The notes below the pieces were generated by a model. It did no database searches, had not been told where the DNA came from, and was given only the letters and a program-made list of their open reading frames with translations. A program made the position numbers and the translations under genes. DNA of 36,754 nt from Shewanella sp. c952 (GTDB taxonomy: Bacteria > Pseudomonadota > Gammaproteobacteria > Enterobacterales > Shewanellaceae): assembly GCF_019654975.1 (NCBI RefSeq), contig NZ_BPEW01000042.1, positions 1 through 36,754 of the forward strand, read 5' to 3'. This document shows, one piece after another, positions 8,251-17,389 of the stretch (positions are counted from its first letter, which is position 1; each line of letters starts with the position of its first letter).

Positions 8251-9225
8251 ATGTCCCTCAGAAATCCGATAAAGTCAGTGAATTTTATGGCCAAGTTAAT
8301 GGCTACAATTTTACTCACATTACTCATTACCGCTTTACCTGCGCAAGCAACTCCTTGGAGTTCTCTTGATTCCCAGCAGTTAGAACAGAAATTAACCGAA
8401 AAATTCGCTGAGGGTAAATACTCTCCCAAAGGCGCTGATTCCTGTCTCATGTGTCATAAGAAAAGCCCTAAAGTGATGGCTATTTTTGATGGCGTTCATG
8501 GTGATATGAGTAGCAGTAAATCACCAATGGCTGGCATGCAGTGTGAAGCCTGTCATGGCCCCCAAGGCAAGCATAATCGAGGTGGTAAAGAGCCGATGAT
8601 TAGCTTTGGTGCAGACAGCAAATTACCTGCTGAGAGCCAAAACAGCGTATGTCAGGGTTGTCATAACGATCCTAAGCAGATGGCTTGGCACAACAGTACT
8701 CATAACCTAGAAGAGGTTGCTTGCGCTGATTGCCACCAGATCCATGCGGCAAAAGATCCTGTACTAGACCGTTTGATGGTTAACGATACCTGTACCTCGT
8801 GTCATACCCATGCAAAAGCCGATATGAATAAGCGCTCATCTCACCCGATGAAATGGGACCAGATGACCTGCATTGATTGCCATAGTCCTCACGGCTCTAT
8901 GACCGAAAGTGCGCTGATTAAACCTAGCCTTAATGAAACTTGTGCTGAGTGTCATGCCGACAAACGTGGCCCATTTCTTTGGGAGCACGCGCCAGTTATG
9001 GAAGATTGCTCAAACTGTCACACAGCGCACGGTAGTGTAAATGAAGCCCTACTTAAAACGCGAGTGCCGCAATTATGTCAGCAATGTCACGCAGACGATG
9101 GACATGCAAGCCGCGTTGCTACGCAAGCGGGTCAAGATGCCTTTAGTGCCGGTAAGAGCTGTCTTAACTGTCACAGCAAAGTTCACGGTTCAAACCATCC
9201 TGCTGGCAGTAACTTTGCCCGTTAA
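8251..9225 (+). CDS. dmsE: Periplasmic decaheme c-type cytochrome, DmsE/MtrA family
   Basis: This carries electrons across the periplasm to the outer-membrane DmsF barrel for extracellular DMSO reduction. It has 324 residues and exactly ten CXXCH heme sites: CLMCH, CEACH, CQGCH, CADCH, CTSCH, CIDCH, CAECH, CSNCH, CQQCH and CLNCH. This number and length fit MtrA/DmsE/MtrD. A Sec signal peptide ends at ALPAQA, before TPWSS. The start is uncertain: ATG 8251 gives a longer charged N-region, while ATG 8287 (MAKLMATILL) gives a compact signal; neither has a strong ribosome-binding site. It is first in dmsEFABG, 17 bp before dmsF. MtrA and DmsE cannot be told apart by motif; the neighbours decide. 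Confidence 0.93.
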   Translation: MSLRNPIKSVNFMAKLMATILLTLLITALPAQATPWSSLDSQQLEQKLTEKFAEGKYSPKGADSCLMCHKKSPKVMAIFDGVHGDMSSSKSPMAGMQCEACHGPQGKHNRGGKEPMISFGADSKLPAESQNSVCQGCHNDPKQMAWHNSTHNLEEVACADCHQIHAAKDPVLDRLMVNDTCTSCHTHAKADMNKRSSHPMKWDQMTCIDCHSPHGSMTESALIKPSLNETCAECHADKRGPFLWEHAPVMEDCSNCHTAHGSVNEALLKTRVPQLCQQCHADDGHASRVATQAGQDAFSAGKSCLNCHSKVHGSNHPAGSNFAR

Positions 9226-9242
9226 GATCTGGAGTGAGTAAT

Positions 9243-11252
9243 ATGCGTTCAACTAAATTGTTTTCTTTAAACTTGATCACTCTAGCACTGTTTGGCACCG
9301 CAACTGGAGCAATGGCTGCTGATTTTGGTGTTCAACGAGCAAACACTGAAAGCCTTAAAACAGCCAATTACCAGTGTAAGCGTTGTGTGATAACCGACGG
9401 TTATTCGGGCACAGTGGGTGCCAGTGTTGGTGTGATTGATGCTGACGATGACCATGCGATTAATCAGTTAGGTACCGGTACAGACGGTGCCATTGCGGGT
9501 GTTAACGCTGATATGGCTTATCAGCAAAGTGGTTACCGTGCCAAGGTTCAAGCTCATCAGCTCGGAATGGATAATGGTTTTATTAATATCGAAGCGGGTA
9601 AGAGTGAGCAGTACCAGCTTGATATGGATTTTCAAACCATTACCACCAATCAGTACAGTAATGCCCAAACTAATCTTTGGCATAACAACGGTATGCTAAC
9701 GCCAAGTGAGCATACTCGTGAGCTTAACCTTGATCTACAAAGACAGCGCAGCGGTATCGGTTTTGAGTATGATTTCTCTGCACTCACCGAGCTAGGCCTG
9801 AGTAGTTATGCGCGTTTCGACCGTGAAGATAAAACTGGCCATCGTAGCGCGAGCTTAATGAGCCCAAGTCCGGTCAATTTTGCAGAACCAGTTGATGAAA
9901 CGACTGATAAGTTTAGCGCAGGTATTGTGTTAGATGGTGATAATTGGTTGTCAGAGCTGAGCTACCATGGCTCTCGTTATGAGAACAATATTAGCGATTT
10001 AAGCTTGCCATATAGCTATGACGTATACAGTGCAACACCTGATAATCAAGCGCATCAAGTGTCGTTATCGGGTCAATACCGCTTAGCTTCTAGTGTGTTT
10101 AGTGGCCGCGTGGTTTCAGGTCGTATGATCCAAGATCAAGAGCTTGTGCAGATGAGCGGCAACCCGATTCAAAACTGGGATGGTCAAGTAGATACCTTTA
10201 GCAGTAACTTAGCGGCGAGTACCAGAGTAAGTAGTCGCTTACGTCTTGGCGCAAGTTACGACTACAACAAGCGTGACAACCGCTCTTCAGTATTTGACTT
10301 TGCACAATACGAATATGATTCAATGTCGGGTGCCTTTAAGCAAAATACCCCGATGGATATTGAGCGTCAAACCTTCAAAGCCAATGCGAGCTATCGTTTA
10401 GCCAGCGGTTACCGCCTCCAAGCTGGTTATGACTATAAGCAGGTTGAGCGCAGTTATGGTGAACGTGAAGAGACGCAAGATAGCGAAGTTTGGAGCAAAC
10501 TGAACATTCGTGCTATCGACAAGTTAACCCTTGATTTTGGCTTGAGCTATGGCTCGCGAGGCGGCAGTGACTACCAGGCCAATGAGCTCACTTCTGACGA
10601 AACTGATTCTCTGATGCGCAAGTATCATTTAGCCGATCGCAATCGTACTGAAGTGAACGCTCGCGCCAGCTACACACCACTAGAGTGGTTAACGGTTGAT
10701 GTTAGTACTTACTACGCCAACGACGACTATGACGCGACTGAAATTGGTTTAACCCAAGCCAAAGATTACGGCTATGACGCCAATGTCCATCTGCAGGTTT
10801 CTAAGCCGGTATCTGTCTACGCATTTGCAGGTCAGCAGTGGATTGACTCAGACCAAAGTGGCGATCAAAGCGCAATTTGGCATACAGAAATTCGCGACCA
10901 GTTTATCAACCTAGGCCTTGGGGCAACCTATTCCGGTCTTATGGAAGACAGACTGACCCTAGGCATGGATTACCTATTTGCCAACTCAGAAAGTAACACC
11001 GGTGTAAGCCCTTCAAACGAAGCTTCTTACGGGGCTTACTACTCATACAGCCATAGCATGAGCCTATATGGGCAATACATTATCTCGCCGCAAATGGCGT
11101 TAAAACTGGCTTATCAGTATGAACGTTACTTTGATACCGACAGTGCAATGGTCACCGCCGATAGCAATTCAGGATTAATCACTTTAGGTGAAATCAATCA
11201 CAATTATAACGCCCATCAACTGATGTTGACCTTCAGCTACAAGCTGCTTTAG
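9243..11252 (+). CDS. dmsF: Outer-membrane beta-barrel, DmsF/MtrB family
   Basis: This is the barrel that houses the decaheme cytochrome and connects it to surface DmsAB. The protein is about 669 residues with a signal peptide ending at GAMAA. A CKRC (CXXC) motif follows near residue 45, characteristic of Shewanella MtrB-type porins. The rest is alternating amphipathic strands rich in Tyr, Ser and Asp, ending in LMLTFSYKLL, an outer-membrane C-terminal strand with terminal hydrophobics. A GTG nine bases upstream is in frame, but I chose ATG 9243 because GGAG lies eight bases before it. The order cytochrome-barrel-DmsA matches the dms operon and not mtrCAB. Confidence 0.92.
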   Translation: MRSTKLFSLNLITLALFGTATGAMAADFGVQRANTESLKTANYQCKRCVITDGYSGTVGASVGVIDADDDHAINQLGTGTDGAIAGVNADMAYQQSGYRAKVQAHQLGMDNGFINIEAGKSEQYQLDMDFQTITTNQYSNAQTNLWHNNGMLTPSEHTRELNLDLQRQRSGIGFEYDFSALTELGLSSYARFDREDKTGHRSASLMSPSPVNFAEPVDETTDKFSAGIVLDGDNWLSELSYHGSRYENNISDLSLPYSYDVYSATPDNQAHQVSLSGQYRLASSVFSGRVVSGRMIQDQELVQMSGNPIQNWDGQVDTFSSNLAASTRVSSRLRLGASYDYNKRDNRSSVFDFAQYEYDSMSGAFKQNTPMDIERQTFKANASYRLASGYRLQAGYDYKQVERSYGEREETQDSEVWSKLNIRAIDKLTLDFGLSYGSRGGSDYQANELTSDETDSLMRKYHLADRNRTEVNARASYTPLEWLTVDVSTYYANDDYDATEIGLTQAKDYGYDANVHLQVSKPVSVYAFAGQQWIDSDQSGDQSAIWHTEIRDQFINLGLGATYSGLMEDRLTLGMDYLFANSESNTGVSPSNEASYGAYYSYSHSMSLYGQYIISPQMALKLAYQYERYFDTDSAMVTADSNSGLITLGEINHNYNAHQLMLTFSYKLL

Positions 11253-11292
11253 GTCGAGTCAGTCACAATTTAAGTTCGAGGAAAACGAGATT

Positions 11293-13821
11293 ATGGAACG
11301 TAGAAGTTTCTTAAAAATGAGTACTGCACTGGGCTGTGCAGCAACAGTTACAGGCTGTAATTCCAGCTCTGATGATGCCAATGTTATTCCGCCTAAACCA
11401 CCGGTTGGTGATGAGCAAATTACTTGGTCATCGTGCCTAGTAAACTGTGGTTCAAACTGTCCTGTTAAAGTGTTTAGTCGTGACGGTGTTATTACCCGTG
11501 TCGAAACTGACCATGACATCACTGATGGCGAAGATATTTACCAAGTACGTGCTTGTGCTCGAGGTCGTTCACTGCGCCAACGTACTTACGCGGTTGACCG
11601 TCTAAAGTCGCCAATGAAACGTGTTGGTAAGCGTGGCGAAGGTAAGTTCGTTCCAATCACTTGGGACGAAGCAGCTAAAACCATCGGTAACAAACTGACT
11701 TCAGTGATTGCTGAGCATGGTAACAAAGCTATTTTCCGTAGCTACGGCTCAGGTGCTTACTACGGTTTTGCATCCAATGCCTGTTTCAACCGTCTGTTGA
11801 ACCTTAACGGTGGTTGCTTAAGTTATTACGGTAACTACTCATGGGCACAGCAGCAAGAAGCAGCGGCGCATACTTTTGGTACTGGTAGCACTAAAGGTTC
11901 ATCAACGGTAACGCTATCAAACAGTGATTTCTTGTTGGGTATCGCTTACAACCCGAGTGAAATTCGTCAGTCGGGCAGTGGTGAAGGTTATGATTACCTA
12001 AAAGCATTGCAAAAATCTAATGGTCTTAAAGTGACCATGATTGACCCACGTTACACTGACTCTATGTTAGGTAAAGAGTCAACTTGGTTACCTATTCGTC
12101 CAGGTACCGATGCCGCGCTTGCAGAAGCGATTGCTTATCAAATGATTAGCTCAGGTTGGGTTGATGCTAACTCGCTTGATTTCATCAATAAGTATGCAGT
12201 GGGCTATGACGCCGCTTCTATCCAAACGCAAAAAGATATCTTTGCTGCCAGCGGTGATGCGACTAAGCAAGAATATGCTCAAGTAATGAAGCCAGAAGAG
12301 AACTACCGTGACTACATTCTAGGTCTTGGCATCTACACCGATGCGCCGAAGAAGACAGCTGAATGGGCTGAGAAAATCACCGGTATTCCGACAGCTGAAA
12401 TTAAGCAAATTGCTATTGACCTACAAAACGCACAAGCGCCTTACATTGTTGTTGGTGCTGGTGTTAACCGCCAAGCCAATGGCGAGCAAAGCATGCGTGC
12501 ACTTTACATGTTGTCGGTATTGACTGGTAAGCTTGGCACATTGGGCGCATCAAATGGTGAGCTACCTTCAATGAGCGGCATGTACCGTGCAGGTATTCCT
12601 GCTGGTAGTAACCCAGTTAAAGAAAAGATCTCTTTCTTTACTTGGTCAGAAGCGATTCATCATGGCGAAACCATGACTGCTCGTAGCCACGGCATAACAG
12701 GGACTGATGATTTAGATACGCCGCTTGGCACTAACATCAAGGTGATTATCTCTGCATCTGACAGCACGCTACTGAACCAGCATGCTCAAATCAACAATAC
12801 TGCAGAAATCTACCAAGACGAATCAGGCGTTGAACTTATTGTTAGTTGTGACTGCTGGATGACACCGGGGGCTAAATTTGCCGACATCATCTTGCCAGAC
12901 ACTAGCTGGTTAGAGTCTAACGACTTAGTTAATGACTCATACGCATCTGGTGCATTGGGTTACATCACGGCGATGAAATCTGCCATTGAGCCAATGTGGG
13001 ACTGTAAGTCTATGTATGAAGCATCAGCATTGATCGCTAAACACATGGGCTGTGAAGCCGAGTTTACTGAAGGTAAAACTGAAGCGCAGTGGCTTGATGA
13101 GCTTTACCAAAAGACTAAAGACAGCAGCACCAACTTAGGCGTAGTGCCAGCGTTCCCTGCCACTTACAAAGAAGCGCAAGAGATTGGTTTCTTCCGTAAG
13201 CATATGCAAGACGATCACGTTGCACTTTCAAGCTACATCAATGGTGGTGAGCCATTAGCAACACCAAGTGGCAAGATTGAGATCTACTCTGCAGAGCTTG
13301 CATGGCGCGCGGCTAACTGGGATCAAGAAAACAGCCCACTAAACCCAACAGGTGTTAAAGGTGACACCATCACAGCAATCCCACAGTACACAGTGACATG
13401 GGATGGTTATGAGGATGAAGACACTAGCACTGATTACCCAATTCAGTTAGCGGGTTACCACACTAAAGGTCGTACTCACTCAAGCTATCACAACGTACCT
13501 TGGTTACGTGAAGCGGTTGAAGACGCTGTTTGGGTTAACCCAATGGACGGTGCTAAGCACGGCTTAAGCTCTGGCGATAATGTTGAAATGTACAACGAAC
13601 GTGGTTCGATTGCCGTTAAGGTGCGTATCACGCCACGTGTGGCGCCAGGTGTATTTGCACTGGGTCAAGGTGCTTGGTTTAACCCAGGTAAAACGGTTGG
13701 AAGTACAGGGCATATCATCGATGAAGGCGGCGCGATTAACTCGCTAACACGCTATCAGCCAAGCCCTGTTGCTAAAGGCAACCCACAGCACACCATCCGT
13801 GTAGCCATTAAAAAGATTTAA
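11293..13821 (+). CDS. dmsA: Extracellular DMSO reductase catalytic subunit
   Basis: This is a molybdopterin (bis-MGD) oxidoreductase of the DMSO reductase family that reduces dimethyl sulfoxide (possibly other S- or N-oxides) as terminal acceptor. The 842-residue precursor carries a twin-arginine motif ERRSFLKM at residues 2-9, and a lipobox VTGC with Cys22, so it is both Tat-exported and lipidated. The [4Fe-4S] cysteines are in SSCLVNCGSNCPV and the later VRACARGRS. The molybdenum-domain serine is expected in SYGSGAYYG, near residue 150. The C-terminal cofactor-binding domain has QLAGYHTKGRTHSSYHNVPW. In Shewanella, DmsA is placed on the cell surface; here the barrel and cytochrome upstream support that. 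AGGA precedes the ATG. Confidence 0.94.
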   Translation: MERRSFLKMSTALGCAATVTGCNSSSDDANVIPPKPPVGDEQITWSSCLVNCGSNCPVKVFSRDGVITRVETDHDITDGEDIYQVRACARGRSLRQRTYAVDRLKSPMKRVGKRGEGKFVPITWDEAAKTIGNKLTSVIAEHGNKAIFRSYGSGAYYGFASNACFNRLLNLNGGCLSYYGNYSWAQQQEAAAHTFGTGSTKGSSTVTLSNSDFLLGIAYNPSEIRQSGSGEGYDYLKALQKSNGLKVTMIDPRYTDSMLGKESTWLPIRPGTDAALAEAIAYQMISSGWVDANSLDFINKYAVGYDAASIQTQKDIFAASGDATKQEYAQVMKPEENYRDYILGLGIYTDAPKKTAEWAEKITGIPTAEIKQIAIDLQNAQAPYIVVGAGVNRQANGEQSMRALYMLSVLTGKLGTLGASNGELPSMSGMYRAGIPAGSNPVKEKISFFTWSEAIHHGETMTARSHGITGTDDLDTPLGTNIKVIISASDSTLLNQHAQINNTAEIYQDESGVELIVSCDCWMTPGAKFADIILPDTSWLESNDLVNDSYASGALGYITAMKSAIEPMWDCKSMYEASALIAKHMGCEAEFTEGKTEAQWLDELYQKTKDSSTNLGVVPAFPATYKEAQEIGFFRKHMQDDHVALSSYINGGEPLATPSGKIEIYSAELAWRAANWDQENSPLNPTGVKGDTITAIPQYTVTWDGYEDEDTSTDYPIQLAGYHTKGRTHSSYHNVPWLREAVEDAVWVNPMDGAKHGLSSGDNVEMYNERGSIAVKVRITPRVAPGVFALGQGAWFNPGKTVGSTGHIIDEGGAINSLTRYQPSPVAKGNPQHTIRVAIKKI

Positions 13822-13835
13822 GAGAGTAGTTAATT

Positions 13836-14513
13836 ATGACTGAACCAACTCAATATGGTTTTTATGTAGACAGCACTAAATGTACCGGTTGCAAAGCGTG
13901 TCACGTGTCTTGTAAAGATCGTCAAAGCAATGAGATCCGTAACAATACCAACCCGCAAGATAACACCTTGCCAGCGCTCAACGGTGTGACTTGGCGTCGT
14001 GTTTATGAATACGGTGGTGGCGAGTGGACTGTAGGTAACAACGGCTGTTTTGAGCAAAATGTATTTGCTTACTACATGTCTATTGGTTGTAACCATTGCT
14101 CTGAGCCTGTATGTGTTAAAGCCTGTCCAACAGGCGCAATGCACAAGCGCCGTGAAGATGGCCTAGTGCATGTAGCACAAGATATCTGTATCGGTTGTGA
14201 AAGTTGCTCACGCGCTTGTCCATACGATGCACCGCAAATAGACCGTGAACGCAAAGTGATGACTAAGTGTGATGGTTGCTATGAGCGCATTGCAGATGGT
14301 CGTAAGCCAGTATGTGTTGAGTCATGCCCACTGCGTGCACTTGACTTCGATACTATGGATAACTTACGTGAAAAGTACGGCGACGGCGATGGTCATATTG
14401 CACCACTGCCATCACCATCAATCACATCACCAAACCTAATTATCAAGGCTAATGTAAATGGTAGCCCTGCAGGTAGCGGTGAAGGCAGCATCTTAAACCC
14501 AACTGAAGTTTAA
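13836..14513 (+). CDS. dmsB: DMSO reductase iron-sulfur subunit
   Basis: This is a four-cluster ferredoxin-like subunit that passes electrons to DmsA. Its 225 residues hold four cysteine groups: CTGCKACHVSCKD near residue 13, CNHCSEPVCVKACP near residue 85, CIGCESCSRACP near residue 115, and CDGCYERIADGRKPVCVESCP near residue 145. It has no signal peptide, so it is expected to be co-exported with Tat substrate DmsA. It starts 15 bp after dmsA. No DmsC-type membrane quinol dehydrogenase follows, as expected when electrons come through a CymA-like protein and the decaheme cytochrome instead. Confidence 0.95.
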   Translation: MTEPTQYGFYVDSTKCTGCKACHVSCKDRQSNEIRNNTNPQDNTLPALNGVTWRRVYEYGGGEWTVGNNGCFEQNVFAYYMSIGCNHCSEPVCVKACPTGAMHKRREDGLVHVAQDICIGCESCSRACPYDAPQIDRERKVMTKCDGCYERIADGRKPVCVESCPLRALDFDTMDNLREKYGDGDGHIAPLPSPSITSPNLIIKANVNGSPAGSGEGSILNPTEV

Positions 14514-14533
14514 GTCAGAGTTTAAGCTTGCCT

Positions 14534-14563
14534 GCGAATAGCGTCAAAACTGGTGCTATTCGC
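14534..14563 (+). other. Intercistronic stem-loop between dmsB and dmsG
   Basis: A perfect 9-bp stem GCGAATAGC / GCTATTCGC encloses a 12-base loop, in the 118-bp gap between dmsB and dmsG. No T-run follows, so it is more likely an mRNA-stability or processing element that lowers chaperone-gene expression than a terminator. This role is inferred. Confidence 0.5.
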
Positions 14564-14631
14564 TATGATTAATTTCTAGTGTAATAAAAGCTGTGGCGAT
14601 AATGAGTCCAGCGTCGTGTTAAAGGTGAACC

Positions 14632-15306
14632 ATGTCTTCAAATATAGCGTCGATAGATTTTGCTGAGTATCAAGGGTTAGCGCGTATTTTGCACCACTGC
14701 CTTATTCGTCATCCTGAAGCCGAGCTAGTGCAAGGGCTTAAGGATTGTGATGTTGCAGGTAGTTGGCCAACTTTTGCCAAACGAGAGCAAAATAGCAAAG
14801 GGCGTGAGGCACTGGCTGCATTTTTAGCGCAGTGGCCAACCGATACCCATGAGGCTGAACTTATCGAATTGAAGCTTGACTACGGTCAGCTATTTTTTGG
14901 CCCCGGTGAGCCAAATGCAGTTCCACAAGGTTCGGTGTATTTGAGTGAAGAGCAGTTACTTAATGATCGCTCCACCATGGCGTTGATGGATTTCTACCAA
15001 GCCAATGGCGTAAACGTTGATGTTGATTACCCGCAGCCACTTGATCATATCGGGCTTTTCTTTGCTGTATTAGATCAGACTTTTGGTCGTCTGCAGCTGG
15101 AAACTGATAATCAAGCGCTGATTCGGTTTACTCAGGTGTTATTGCAGCAGCATTTGTTGCCTTGGGCGCCGCGCTGTTTTGAGCTAGCGCAGAACCATGC
15201 AAACAGTGATTTTTACCGTGGTATCGCTTTACTAGGCTGTGATTTCTTACTGCAAATGCAGCAGGATTTTCAGTTACTGCCAAAAGAGACGCGTTTATAC
15301 CGCTAG
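14632..15306 (+). CDS. dmsG: TorD/DmsD-family molybdoenzyme maturation chaperone
   Basis: This is a cytoplasmic redox-enzyme maturation protein expected to bind the Tat signal of DmsA and support cofactor insertion before export. It has 224 residues, all-helical by composition. The family signature is seen as LDYGQLFFGPGEPNAVPQGSVYLSEEQLL (about residues 82-110), followed by a DHIGLFFAVL variant of the usual DHIALELEFM motif. An AAGGTGA ribosome-binding site lies just before the ATG. In the S. oneidensis operon the gene after this one is dmsH; no such gene follows here, because a terminator and a convergent gene do. Confidence 0.9.
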   Translation: MSSNIASIDFAEYQGLARILHHCLIRHPEAELVQGLKDCDVAGSWPTFAKREQNSKGREALAAFLAQWPTDTHEAELIELKLDYGQLFFGPGEPNAVPQGSVYLSEEQLLNDRSTMALMDFYQANGVNVDVDYPQPLDHIGLFFAVLDQTFGRLQLETDNQALIRFTQVLLQQHLLPWAPRCFELAQNHANSDFYRGIALLGCDFLLQMQQDFQLLPKETRLYR

Positions 15307-15323
15307 AGAATGAACATAATAAT

Positions 15324-15359
15324 AAAAAGCCCGCAGCTTAATCAGCTGCGGGCTTTTTT
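15324..15359. terminator. Strong bidirectional terminator after dmsG
   Basis: A 15-bp stem (15324-15338 with 15344-15358, core GCCCGCAGCT/AGCTGCGGGC) has a five-base loop and A/T-run flanks on both sides. It serves dmsEFABG and the facing gene at 15380. Confidence 0.95.
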
Positions 15360-15379
15360 ATTCTTGGTTCAGCTTGATA

Positions 15380-15856
15380 TTAACTGCCCATGTTACGGCT
15401 AGATTTACGTTTATCTAAACGCACATTTTCAAGCTGGCTGTTGATGGTTTGCAGTAGTTGGCACTGCTGCTTACTGTCAGCTGTTAGTGACTCGAACAAC
15501 TCGCTTTTCATTAGCGTTTGGCTCCACTGAAAGCCAATGGTCAGCACTAAATGCTCTGACTGATTCAATGGGTTTTGCTCTATCTCTTTGACAAACAATA
15601 AGTGACTAGCTGCAAATAAACAGTGCAGGGTCAAAGGTGCTGATAGTGGTGTTTCATCTGTGCTTTCAAGAGGCGGCAACCAAATTGGGGTACCCTCTAT
15701 AAAGGTTAATGCTGCAATGGTGTTAGTGACCGTTGTTAGCTGAGTTGCGCCACCAAATAATTGCTGCACCGCCTCACATTCTTTAAGTGTTAACGCTAAA
15801 CGGTGGGCAAGAATTGACTTACTCCATTGCTGGCCTATTGAACGAGTTAAAGTCAT
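15380..15856 (-). CDS. Uncharacterised 158-residue protein
   Basis: I do not recognise this gene. It encodes a soluble, mostly helical protein without a signal peptide or membrane segment. A central segment (about residues 35-60) is Thr/Ile-rich, ending in TFIEGTPIWLPPLE, and the C-terminus is basic (RLDKRKSSRNMGS). GGATAAT gives a plausible ribosome-binding site before ATG 15856. It faces the dms operon across a shared terminator and is followed upstream by another unknown leftward gene 170 bp away, so it is probably its own unit. Nothing in the sequence ties it to DMSO respiration; it is not an obvious DmsH counterpart. Confidence 0.75.
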   Translation of the reverse strand: MTLTRSIGQQWSKSILAHRLALTLKECEAVQQLFGGATQLTTVTNTIAALTFIEGTPIWLPPLESTDETPLSAPLTLHCLFAASHLLFVKEIEQNPLNQSEHLVLTIGFQWSQTLMKSELFESLTADSKQQCQLLQTINSQLENVRLDKRKSSRNMGS

Positions 15857-16027
15857 TATTATCCTTTATCGATAATGCTTGCGTAGCACTTGATTAAATT
15901 TAGTGACTGCCACAATGATGAGGCTATTTCTTTAGTGATTATTGTAGCAACAGCGTGCTGATTTCGATGTGCTCCGCGCAACACATTTAGGATAGGGCAA
16001 ACCGTTGAAGTCATAAATATGATGAAG

Positions 16028-16465
16028 CTAATTGAGAGAGACGAGTAACTGTCGCACTTTTAAGCGGGTATCATCAATTTTTCCCACTACTTGCATGGCA
16101 CTGTTTTCATCGCTTGCCACATTCTCCCAATTGAGTTGCCAGTTAGTCTTTAACGCCTCAGCCGCAGCTTGAATGTCGGGTTCGGTAACCACACTCAAAT
16201 CTGCGATAAGATTGACTTTAATCCAACCTTTACGAGGACTACCTTGGATTACGTCTTGATCATAATGTGCCGCGTAAATAATAGACTCTAGCTCTGAAAG
16301 TTGGAGCAACAGCTCGAAGCTTGCTGAGCGAACATTGTTGTTGTATTCGGTGATCTCCATGCGCCACACGTTATAGCTAAAGCCCACTAAGGCAAACAAC
16401 ATACTGAACACTGCAGTCAGTTGAAACACGTTTATGGTCTCTGTGCCCGAGATAGATATCTTCAT
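16028..16465 (-). CDS. Uncharacterised single-TM periplasm-facing protein
   Basis: I do not recognise a family. The 145-residue product has one N-terminal membrane span (about residues 12-34, INVFQLTAVFSMLFALVGFSYNVW) and then a soluble helical domain of about 110 residues. It looks like a small membrane-anchored protein with the bulk outside the membrane, resembling the sensor or pilin-accessory style of single-pass proteins, but no motif supports a function. It is divergent from the TlpA-like gene at 16745, with 279 bp between. Confidence 0.7.
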   Translation of the reverse strand: MKISISGTETINVFQLTAVFSMLFALVGFSYNVWRMEITEYNNNVRSASFELLLQLSELESIIYAAHYDQDVIQGSPRKGWIKVNLIADLSVVTEPDIQAAAEALKTNWQLNWENVASDENSAMQVVGKIDDTRLKVRQLLVSLN

Positions 16466-16744
16466 TAATGGCGCCTCGCAGATTAGCTTAAGTTAACTTT
16501 AGACAAAGACACTGACAAACCACAATAAATTTCAACGGTTAAGCAGCAGAAGTCTATGTTCTAGTGGTTATTGCCCTGATGAAAAATCAAATAAGAACGT
16601 TTGAATGAATATCGGTCAAGGTGCGGTCTATGTATTTGTGGGGCTTAATATTGCGCAACAGTAAGCAGTCTTAAGTCTGGAGCGCAAGCTGCTATGTCAT
16701 AGCTAAGATAACGATACCCGTTCAATGGATATTAAAGAGGTCAT

Positions 16745-17284
16745 ATGTATTCCAAAGCAAACAATATACTCCAGCGATGTAGACTTATTGAAGTTTCGCA
16801 TCTGCTCTTCGCCGTGCTCGTATTCGCTATAGCAGTATTTTCGACCGCGCTGCAAGCCGCTGAAGAAAACCCGCTGGCTGCTGATTTTTCACTTAAGGAT
16901 GCCAATGGACAAGTGCACTCTTTAGCGGACTACAAAGGCAAGCCATTAATCCTACATTTCTGGGCGACCTGGTGTCCCTATTGTAAAAAGCTACAACCGG
17001 GGCTAGAAAAAATCCGCAATGATAATCAAGCTAGCGATCTGCAAGTGTTAGCGATTAGCTTTAATGAAGATGAGGGCGCGAAACCTGCTGAAACCTTATT
17101 GGCTCGGGGAATTCATATACCAACCTTGATTGATGGCGATGGGGTTGCGGCTGATTATGGCGTGATAGGAACGCCTACGACTTTCTATATTAATAGACTG
17201 GGTGAAGTGGTGTGGAAAACCAATATCTCTGATCCTAATGACCGTAAACTTGTAGATGCTGCTGAGTATATTATGACGAAGTAG
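16745..17284 (+). CDS. TlpA/ResA-like periplasmic thioredoxin
   Basis: This is a membrane-anchored or exported thiol-disulfide oxidoreductase. The N-terminus has a hydrophobic segment (about residues 20-38) ending at ALQAAEENP, so a signal peptide or anchor. The redoxin fold follows: ADFSLKDANGQVHSLADYKG, then the active site FWATWCPYCKKLQPGL with CPYC near residue 78, and the cis-proline region GVIGTPTTFYINRLGEVVWK near residue 140. Such proteins reduce apocytochrome or other envelope cysteines, but the partner is unknown here. GAGG lies eight bases before the ATG. It is monocistronic and convergent with the RND gene. Confidence 0.9.
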   Translation: MYSKANNILQRCRLIEVSHLLFAVLVFAIAVFSTALQAAEENPLAADFSLKDANGQVHSLADYKGKPLILHFWATWCPYCKKLQPGLEKIRNDNQASDLQVLAISFNEDEGAKPAETLLARGIHIPTLIDGDGVAADYGVIGTPTTFYINRLGEVVWKTNISDPNDRKLVDAAEYIMTK

Positions 17285-17318
17285 CAAACGGTTTGGCGGC
17301 TAATGACTTAGAGTCATC

Positions 17319-17345
17319 AAGCACCACAGTGACTGTGGTGCTTTA
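17319..17345. terminator. Probable terminator between convergent genes
   Basis: A stem AAGCACCACAG / CTGTGGTGCTT with a TGA loop lies between the thioredoxin gene and the RND gene. The T-run is short (TTTA), so termination strength is uncertain. Confidence 0.6.
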
Positions 17346-17389
17346 GTTATTGAAAGAGTAAAACTTAGAGGATTATTGCTTGCTGCTGA

